Shown: positions 1-4,799 of the stretch, piece by piece
Layout of the letters: every line of letters starts with the position of its first letter
Position numbering within the stretch: the first letter of the stretch is position 1
NCBI GenBank assembly: GCA_031271325.1
Contig: JAISVY010000068.1
Location: 1-6,529, forward strand
DNA from: Oscillospiraceae bacterium
GTDB taxonomy: Bacteria; Bacillota; Clostridia; Oscillospirales; UBA929
DNA length: 6,529 bases
Direction of reading: 5' to 3'
The notes under the pieces: model-generated
Seen by the model: only the letters and a program-made list of their open reading frames with translations
What the model was told of the DNA's origin: nothing
Databases searched by the model: none
Position numbers and translations under genes: made by a program

Positions 1-198
1 GAAGGGCTGTATCTGGTGGGTTTTTTCCGGGGGAATTACGGCGAAACCGGCGATTTGCCCGAACGGATGGACCGGTATATAAAAGAACATAAGCTGAAAG
101 TATCCGGTCCTGTATACTCTGTTTACCTGCATGATGAGATTTGCGTAAGAGACAAGAACGAGTATCTGGCGCAAGTCAGTGTGCTGGTTTCAAAATGA
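1..198 (+). CDS. C-terminal fragment, GyrI-like / MerR-type effector-binding domain
   Basis: The frame is open from the first base of the window to a TGA at 196-198, giving 65 residues, so the true start lies upstream. The pattern fits the end of the GyrI-like effector-binding domain found in BmrR/MerR-type regulators and in stand-alone proteins. An early Gly-x-Tyr-Gly turn (GNYGETGDLPE) is followed by a helix (RMDRYIKEH), a 'SGPVYSVYLHDE' strand-turn, and a final 'EYLAQVSVLV' strand. In that family the domain binds hydrophobic or cationic ligands and adjusts the DNA-binding part. No DNA-binding region is visible here, so it could equally be a single-domain protein. It converges on the GH65 gene and shows no obvious functional link to it. 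The family call rests on remembered domain pattern only. Confidence 0.7.
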   Translation, partial: EGLYLVGFFRGNYGETGDLPERMDRYIKEHKLKVSGPVYSVYLHDEICVRDKNEYLAQVSVLVSK

Positions 199-203
199 AG
201 AAG

Positions 204-302
204 CTCTAAAAACCTCATGTTCGCCGAAGGCGAACGAGCGGAGGGCTTGCGAACAGGCGGCTGTGCCGCGGCATCGCAAGCCGGAGCGGGAGGTTTTTAG
301 AG
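204..302. repeat. Structured palindromic element, copy A (short form)
   Basis: A perfect 13-bp outer stem, CTCTAAAAACCTC (204-216) with GAGGTTTTTAGAG (290-302), encloses 73 nt. Inside are a hairpin GTTCGCC-GAA-GGCGAAC (219-235) and a second stem GGCTTGCGA (244-252) with TCGCAAGCC (274-282). The second stem contains an inner hairpin GCGGC-TGT-GCCGC (257-269). The whole folds as a branched, cloverleaf-like structure. Bases 218-256 match 2652-2692 at 37 of 39 positions (plus a 2-nt loop difference), and the right junction CGGAGCGG (282-289) is also shared, so this is one of two family members in the window. It fills most of the gap between convergent genes. I know no named family that it belongs to. 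Confidence 0.85.
204..302. terminator. Possible bidirectional terminator formed by the outer stem of copy A
   Basis: The outer arms read A5-CCTC on the left and GAGG-T5 on the right. Each strand therefore ends a stem with a run of five U residues, as a two-way intrinsic terminator between convergent genes would. The position, 6 nt after the upstream stop (TGA 196-198) and 34 nt after the GH65 stop, fits that role. The 73-nt structured loop is far longer than in a normal intrinsic terminator, and the GC part of the outer stem is only 4 bp. Function is therefore uncertain, though the inner hairpins would shorten the effective loop. Confidence 0.4.
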
Positions 303-312
303 TGACACAATT
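297..312 (+). repeat. 16-bp inverted repeat, left arm
   Basis: TTAGAGTGACACAATT matches the reverse complement of 2876-2891 at 15 of 16 positions. It starts inside the right arm of copy A and runs into its flank. The partner lies just outside the right end of copy B, on the opposite strand. Together the arms bracket the GH65 gene and copy B. Significance is uncertain. Confidence 0.45.
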
Positions 313-335
313 CCTGTTTCGCAAAAGAAATGGTA

Positions 336-2606
336 TCACATGACCGGGACGTTCAGCCCTTCCGCGCCGATGTCGCAGAGCTTGCCATAGATCAGCGCTT
401 CCATCGGTTCGCCCTGTTTCAGGGTAAAGCGGGTTTGTTCACGGTTCATATCCACTTCCAAAACCCGCCCCTGCCACGTCAGCGAAAAACGCAGGCGTTT
501 CCAGCGGGAAGGCAGACGCGGCGCGAAACGCAGACAGCCGCCGTCACTGCGCAGACCGGCGAACCCGTAGACAATGTTGACCCACGCCATCGCGATGCTG
601 GTGGTGTGAAGTCCCTCGCGGGTATTGCGGTTATAGTTGTCCAGATCCAAACGGGTGGCGAAGCCGAAGAAGTCGCAAGCTTCGTCCATCCGCCCCAACT
701 CGGCGGCCAAAATCGAGTGGATAGCCGGAGAAAGGGACGACTCATGGATGGTGCGCGGCTCGTAAAACTCATAGTTGATCCGTTTTTCCTTAAGGGAAAA
801 GGAGGAGTTGTATAAGTAGAGGAACATCAGCACATCGGGCTGCTTGATCATATCGGTCCGGTAGATGCGGTCATACGACCAGTGGTTATAGAGCGGGAAT
901 TCGGCGACCGGTATGGCGTGTATGTCGATGTGCGGGAGCCGGAAGTAGCCGTCGTGCTGTTCGATCAGACCTTCTTCCGTCGCCGGAAGCGCCATGCGGT
1001 CAGCGACCTCCCGCCAGAAGGAAACCTCCTCCTCCCGAAGCTCCGTCTTGATTTGCAAAATACGGAACAGCTCGGGGGTTTCTGTTTTCATCGATTCAAT
1101 CACGTCCGCCGCGTAAGCGAGGGAACGCTTGCCCATATAGTTGGTGTAGGCGTTGTTGTTGACCATCATATGGAATTCGTCGGGTCCCATTACGCCGAAG
1201 AATCCGTACTCCCCGGTCAGCGGGTCTTTTGCCGCCCGGCTGACCAAAAACCGCGCGATTTGCAGCAGCATTTCCGCGCCGTAATCCCGCACAAACGCTT
1301 CGTCGCCGGTGACCAGCGCGTAGTGCCAAATGCCGTAGGCTACGGCGGTGCTGGGCTGGAACTGAAGGCTCGCGTGCTGCCAAAGGGAACAGGCTTCGTC
1401 GCCGTTCAGGGTGGCGACCGGGTAACACGCGCCTTCGCAATCAAGCATCTTGGCGCGGTTCAGCGCCTGCGGAAGGGTGTTGTAGCGGAACATCAGCAGG
1501 GACCTCGCCGCCCGCGGGTTGGTGAAGAGGTAAAAGGGCAAGCAGCAGGCTTCGGTATCCCAAAAGGCGTGACCGTTATACGCCTCGCCGGTCAGCCCCT
1601 TCGCGCCGATATTGTGGCGGACGCTGCCGCCGTTGTAAGTCTGCGCCATCTGGAAGCTGCAGAAGCGGATGCCCTGCTGTTCTTCGCTCCCGCTTTCGCC
1701 GGGCGCGTTGATCTCCACGTCGGAAATCCGCCAGTGCTCCGCCCAATAGGCTTCCTGGGCGGCAAGCGCCTCGTCAAGAGACGCACATTCCAATTGGCTC
1801 AGGGCGGCTTGCCCTATTTGCCAGAGCTTGTCCCCCTCCATGCCGTTAAACACGACGGTGACCCGCTTGTCAACAGACAGCGGCGTCCCCTCCGTGAGCG
1901 GCAGCACCGCGTGGAGGAAAACGGTTCTCTCGTCTTCCATATACGCGCCGGGCACGCTGATCAGAGCGGCGGCATATACCTCCTGCCCGGAAGAAAGCGT
2001 CCGTGCCTGGATGGCGCAGGCGTCCGGCGAGCGGCGGGTTACGTTCCAGAAGCAGGCGCTCCGCCCCTCATGTTCCGTGTCGAAGCCGATGCCGGACGTC
2101 AGCTCGACCGGCCCGGAAAAGTTCAGCGGCTCAAAGACGATTCGCTGATAGGCGCGTTCGCCGTAGCGCATGTCGGTAAAACGGAGGAAGGTCAGGCGCA
2201 ATTGTTTATCGGTTTTTGTATGCCATACAAATGACCGTGTCAGCGTACCCGTACGCATATCCAGCTCCCGGACAAACTCCTCAAACCGGACGGCGCCCAG
2301 GTCCAGCGTCTCTCCGTCCAGAGAAATGCCCGTTTTCAGCCAGTCGGCCACGGGAATCATAAAATGCGATTGATCGACGATGCCCCGGTAGGATTTCGGC
2401 AGTTCCTCCCGTTCGTAAACACCGTTTACGTAGGAACCGCGCAGGCTGTCCACCGCCCCGCCTTCGTCAAAATAGCCGCGAACCCCGAGAGTCTCATTGG
2501 ACAGGGAAAACACCGACTCGCTTACCCGTGCGTACGCGGGGTCGAATCCGCGCTCAATGACCTTCCACGGATCGGCCAGAAAATATCGGTCGGCAACCTT
2601 TGCCAC
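336..2606 (-). CDS. GH65 family glycoside phosphorylase (intracellular)
   Basis: A 756-residue protein, normal length for GH65 inverting phosphorylases, which split an alpha-glucoside with phosphate into beta-glucose 1-phosphate and the free acceptor. It has an N-terminal beta-sandwich (about 1-270), a linker, an alpha/alpha barrel (about 310-690) and a C-terminal beta region. Visible signatures are FWDTE near 348-352, GPDEFH with the expected general acid Glu477, NNNAYTNYMG just after it, KQPDVLMFLY (588-597) and the phosphate-site HESSLS (His621, Ser623, Ser624). There is no signal peptide, so it acts in the cytoplasm. The GTG start at 2606 is chosen because TAGGAGG lies 7 nt upstream. The frame runs on to an ATG at 2762, but those 52 extra residues are encoded by the repeat element. 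The segment DEACSLWQHASLQ (403-415) lies where acceptor specificity is set and does not look like maltose phosphorylase to me, so I leave the substrate open. It is transcribed in the same direction as the transporter but beyond that operon's terminator. Confidence 0.93.
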   Translation of the reverse strand: MAKVADRYFLADPWKVIERGFDPAYARVSESVFSLSNETLGVRGYFDEGGAVDSLRGSYVNGVYEREELPKSYRGIVDQSHFMIPVADWLKTGISLDGETLDLGAVRFEEFVRELDMRTGTLTRSFVWHTKTDKQLRLTFLRFTDMRYGERAYQRIVFEPLNFSGPVELTSGIGFDTEHEGRSACFWNVTRRSPDACAIQARTLSSGQEVYAAALISVPGAYMEDERTVFLHAVLPLTEGTPLSVDKRVTVVFNGMEGDKLWQIGQAALSQLECASLDEALAAQEAYWAEHWRISDVEINAPGESGSEEQQGIRFCSFQMAQTYNGGSVRHNIGAKGLTGEAYNGHAFWDTEACCLPFYLFTNPRAARSLLMFRYNTLPQALNRAKMLDCEGACYPVATLNGDEACSLWQHASLQFQPSTAVAYGIWHYALVTGDEAFVRDYGAEMLLQIARFLVSRAAKDPLTGEYGFFGVMGPDEFHMMVNNNAYTNYMGKRSLAYAADVIESMKTETPELFRILQIKTELREEEVSFWREVADRMALPATEEGLIEQHDGYFRLPHIDIHAIPVAEFPLYNHWSYDRIYRTDMIKQPDVLMFLYLYNSSFSLKEKRINYEFYEPRTIHESSLSPAIHSILAAELGRMDEACDFFGFATRLDLDNYNRNTREGLHTTSIAMAWVNIVYGFAGLRSDGGCLRFAPRLPSRWKRLRFSLTWQGRVLEVDMNREQTRFTLKQGEPMEALIYGKLCDIGAEGLNVPVM

Positions 2607-2613
2607 AAACCCG

Positions 2614-2620
2614 CCTCCTA
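2614..2620 (-). promoter_or_regulatory. Ribosome binding site of the GH65 gene
   Basis: TAGGAGG on the minus strand lies 7 nt upstream of the GTG at 2606-2604 and decides that start. It is preceded by an AT-rich stretch (TATATATATTT on the minus strand). That stretch lies too close to the ribosome site to be a convincing -10 box, and I found no convincing promoter for this gene between 2607 and 2890. Confidence 0.85.
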
Positions 2621-2637
2621 AATATATATAATCGAAG

Positions 2638-2864
2638 TGTTGAAAATTGCGTGTTCGCCTGAAAGGCGAACGAGCGCAGCGCTTGCGAACAGCCGTCGCA
2701 GACGTGATCGCCTCATGGCGCGGTGTCACGTTTCCCTCGCCTCGCGGGCGGTCGTCTTTCACCCTCCAGTTACGCTCGCAGGCTCGCTATGCCTTCGGGT
2801 TCCAAGTCTCCCTGCGAGGCGGGTTCACGCTTCGTTTTCAAGTCGGAGCGGGCAATTTTCAACA
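2638..2864. repeat. Structured palindromic element, copy B (long form)
   Basis: A perfect 13-bp outer stem, TGTTGAAAATTGC (2638-2650) with GCAATTTTCAACA (2852-2864), encloses 201 nt. The left core repeats copy A: hairpin GTTCGCC-TGAAA-GGCGAAC (2653-2671), then CTTGCGAACAG (2682-2692). The right junction CAAG-T-CGGAGCGG (2839-2851) matches copy A at 12 of 13 bases. Compared with copy A it carries about 128 nt more in the middle. That part has its own stems: CGCC-TCAT-GGCG (2709-2720) inside ACGTGA/TCACGT (2702-2707, 2726-2731); CGCC-TCGCG-GGCG (2738-2750); and CTCGCAGG/CCTGCGAG (2775-2782, 2811-2818). No credible gene lies in it. It occupies most of the gap between the transporter terminator and the GH65 gene, in the same orientation as copy A. 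Confidence 0.85.
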
Positions 2865-2875
2865 TGCCATAGTAC

Positions 2876-2891
2876 AATTGGGTCACTCTAA
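2876..2891 (-). repeat. 16-bp inverted repeat, right arm
   Basis: AATTGGGTCACTCTAA is the reverse complement of 297-312 with one mismatch. On the minus strand the similarity extends upstream to GGTTTATTAGAGTGAC, the U-tract of the permease terminator. This compares with GGTTTTTAGAGTGAC at the copy A right arm. Confidence 0.45.
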
Positions 2892-2913
2892 TAAACCCCC
2901 GCCCCGAGGCGGG
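2890..2913 (-). terminator. Intrinsic terminator of the transporter operon
   Basis: Read on the minus strand, CCCGCC-TCGG-GGCGGG (2913-2898) forms a 6-bp all-GC stem with a UCGG tetraloop, followed by GGTTTATT. It begins 7 nt after the stop of the MalG-type permease. The U-tract is short and interrupted, so some read-through into the GH65 gene is possible, which would explain how that gene could be expressed without a clear promoter of its own. Confidence 0.75.
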
Positions 2914-2920
2914 CAGCAGC

Positions 2921-3808
2921 CTATCCCTTGATGCCGGAAACGACGACGTTTTCAGTGAGTTTCTTTTGGAAGACAAAGAAGAGGATGATCGGCGGTATCA
3001 TGGCAAAAACAACGGCGCGCATCAAGTCGTCGGAATTGACGGTCTGTTGTGTACTGAATGTATACAGGCGCACCATGACCGTCTCCCAGTCGCTCTGCCC
3101 GAGGATGAGGTAGGGCAGCAGGAAGTCCGACCACGCGCCGTTGATGGCGTAGATCGCCACAACAACGCAAATCGGCTTGGAGAGCGGCAGGACAATCCGG
3201 CTGAACGTTTTCAGGGAAGAACAGCCGTCAATCCGGCTTGCCTCGATGATCGACGAGGGGAACGACTCAAAGAACTGGCGGAACAGAACCACATAGAACG
3301 CGTTCGCGCCGGCGGCCAGCCACAGGGGGGTGAAGAAACCGCCCAGATGCAGGTGCTGGATGTTGATAAACAGCGGTACGAGGCTGATTGTGGCCGGCAT
3401 CAGCAGCGAGAGCATGACCAGACTGCTGGCGATTTTGTAGCCCTTCGGCTTTAAGATCGCGAGACCGTACGCAAGAAGACCGTTGAAGATCAAGGCGCAG
3501 ACGACGCTGCCCGCCACATGGTAGAAAGAGTTCAGGTAGTTGTTGTAGATTTTCAGCTGCGACCATGTATGGGCATAGACCCCGAAGTCGATTGTCTGCG
3601 GCGTGAAGGAAGTGCTCGACATGAATTCCTCCAGGTCCTTAAAGCCCGCCAAAAACGCCCAGACAACGGGGAACAGCGAGACCAGCGCAATCAGCGCGCA
3701 GAGGAAGTAAATGACCACCAGTCCGACCTTTACGCTGACCGATTTGCTGTCAAAATCACGGATGACGCCGGTACGCGGGGGCGGTTTCTTAAACGCGTAG
3801 TCTTTCAT
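2921..3808 (-). CDS. CUT1 sugar ABC transporter permease, MalG type
   Basis: A 295-residue inner-membrane protein that would form the sugar-import channel together with the adjacent MalF-type permease. About six hydrophobic segments are visible, near 28-52, 95-118, 127-150, 158-178, 210-232 and 263-282. The cytoplasmic ATPase-contact loop shows the family pattern IIEASRIDGCSSLKTFSRIV (187-206), followed by LPLSKP. The ending VVSGIKG is typical of this subfamily. The start at 3808 is preferred because GGGAGG lies 7 nt upstream. An in-frame ATG at 3814 overlaps the upstream stop as ATGA but sits 1 nt from that ribosome site, too close. Either way the two permease genes are translationally coupled. 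A longer open frame reaching to 4105 lies over the other permease and is not coding. No ATPase gene is present, so a shared MsmK-like ATPase elsewhere is expected. Confidence 0.93.
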   Translation of the reverse strand: MKDYAFKKPPPRTGVIRDFDSKSVSVKVGLVVIYFLCALIALVSLFPVVWAFLAGFKDLEEFMSSTSFTPQTIDFGVYAHTWSQLKIYNNYLNSFYHVAGSVVCALIFNGLLAYGLAILKPKGYKIASSLVMLSLLMPATISLVPLFINIQHLHLGGFFTPLWLAAGANAFYVVLFRQFFESFPSSIIEASRIDGCSSLKTFSRIVLPLSKPICVVVAIYAINGAWSDFLLPYLILGQSDWETVMVRLYTFSTQQTVNSDDLMRAVVFAMIPPIILFFVFQKKLTENVVVSGIKG

Positions 3809-3810
3809 CG

Positions 3811-4725
3811 TCATGCCTCCCAATCTGTTTTCCGCCGGTTCACGATGTTGTATACGGCAGTAAACACAAGCAGGATAAGCGTTATAATCACGCCGGTGGC
3901 GGCGGCCTTCCCGAATTCCATCCTGCCTCCGAACGCGTAACGCCACATTTGCAGCATCAGCGAAAGGGACGCGTTGTTGGGTCCGCCTTTGGTCAGTACC
4001 ATTGGCTCGTACAGGATTTGGAAGATAGAGATGATTTGCAGAATCAGCAGTGTGCTGCCCAAATTGAAGATGGCGGGCAGCGTGATGTGCCGGATGCGTT
4101 TCCATATGCCCGCGCCGTCAATGGTGGCGGCCTCGTACAGTTCCGGGTTGACGCCGGATAGCCCGGCCATGTAGATCAGCGCCGTCGCGCCCGCGCCCTT
4201 CCAGGTGGATATGGCTACCACCAGCGGGATGACCAGTCCCATTTCGCTGAGATATTGCTGCGGCTCAACCCCGAACCAACTGAGGATGATGTTAATGACA
4301 CCGGTTTTCTCGGCCGAGAAGAACGCCGTGTACAGGATGATGGCGGCCAGCCCCGGAAGGATGTTGGGGATATAGGAGGCAGTGCGGAAAAAACCCTTTG
4401 CCCGCGTCGTCTCCCCGATCACCAGCGCCATGCCGATCGGGATCAAAAAACCGATCAACAGCGACCACGCGGTGTAGAGGAGGGTGTTGGTGAACGCCGT
4501 CCAGAACTCCGGGCTTTTGAAGATGCTGATGTAATTGTTGAGCCAGACAAACTTCTCCAAATTGATGTTTCTTGTTGTATAAAAACTCATTTGGATACTT
4601 TGCAGCAGCGGCCCCCACAGGAAAAAGGCAAACAGCACAAGGCTGGGCAGCATAATGAGCCAAGAGGTCAGGTGCTGTGCCCATCTGCCTCCGCCGCGCC
4701 GTTTCAGACGTACAGTTTTTTCCAC
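3811..4725 (-). CDS. CUT1 sugar ABC transporter permease, MalF type (LplB/UgpA-like)
   Basis: A 304-residue membrane protein, the first of the two transporter permeases. A basic N-terminus (KRRGGGRW) precedes the first hydrophobic segment (about 22-40). Further segments lie near 82-104, 120-136, 164-186, 222-242 and 275-296. The ATPase-contact loop carries YEAATIDGAGIWKRIRHITL (about 197-216) followed by PA, the standard EAA motif. 'TKGGPNNAS' after the fifth segment is also characteristic. Start choice: AGGGAG at 4739-4734 is 8 nt from the GTG at 4725 and 5 nt from a TTG at 4728. GTG is preferred, but the alternative adds only one residue. It lies 74 nt below the binding-protein stop, with a strong hairpin between them, and ends overlapping or 2 nt before the next permease. 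Confidence 0.93.
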   Translation of the reverse strand: MEKTVRLKRRGGGRWAQHLTSWLIMLPSLVLFAFFLWGPLLQSIQMSFYTTRNINLEKFVWLNNYISIFKSPEFWTAFTNTLLYTAWSLLIGFLIPIGMALVIGETTRAKGFFRTASYIPNILPGLAAIILYTAFFSAEKTGVINIILSWFGVEPQQYLSEMGLVIPLVVAISTWKGAGATALIYMAGLSGVNPELYEAATIDGAGIWKRIRHITLPAIFNLGSTLLILQIISIFQILYEPMVLTKGGPNNASLSLMLQMWRYAFGGRMEFGKAAATGVIITLILLVFTAVYNIVNRRKTDWEA

Positions 4726-4755
4726 CAAATCATCTCCCTGTCATCGGATAGTATA

Positions 4756-4785
4756 GGTGCGCGGAAGGCGCACCTTCCGCGCACC
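4756..4785 (-). other. Perfect intercistronic hairpin between binding protein and permease genes
   Basis: GGTGCGCGGAAGG (4756-4768) pairs fully with CCTTCCGCGCACC (4773-4785) around a 4-nt loop, UGCG in the minus-strand transcript. No U-tract follows, so it is not a standard terminator. It begins 14 nt past the stop of the binding-protein gene. In known sugar-transport operons such as malE-malF, a stable stem in this place protects the upstream message and lets the binding protein exceed the permeases. That role is inferred here. Confidence 0.8.
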
Positions 4786-4799
4786 GCGCTTCCAGTTTA

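Noticed and set aside
204..302. Possible CRISPR or tandem repeat array
   Set aside because: There are only two dispersed copies, more than 2 kb apart, with no regular spacers.
882..2234. A 450-codon open frame on the plus strand opposite the GH65 gene
   Set aside because: It lies fully antisense to an unmistakable GH65 enzyme, has no domain-like pattern and arises from GC-rich codon use on the other strand.
2620..2637. TATATATA stretch as a -10 box for GH65
   Set aside because: It lies only a few bases from the ribosome site, and no matching -35 box is found at 16-18 bp.
2780..2845. GGGTTC-containing stretch in copy B resembling a tRNA T-arm
   Set aside because: No acceptor, D or anticodon arms can be folded around it, and the expected T-arm stem does not close.
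2770..2976. A 68-codon minus-strand frame spanning copy B, the terminator and the end of the permease
   Set aside because: It runs through a terminator and a structured repeat and overlaps the permease gene. There is no family signature.
3809..4105. A 99-residue N-terminal extension of the MalG-type permease
   Set aside because: It overlaps the MalF-type permease in another frame and has no permease character. The ribosome site supports a start at 3808.
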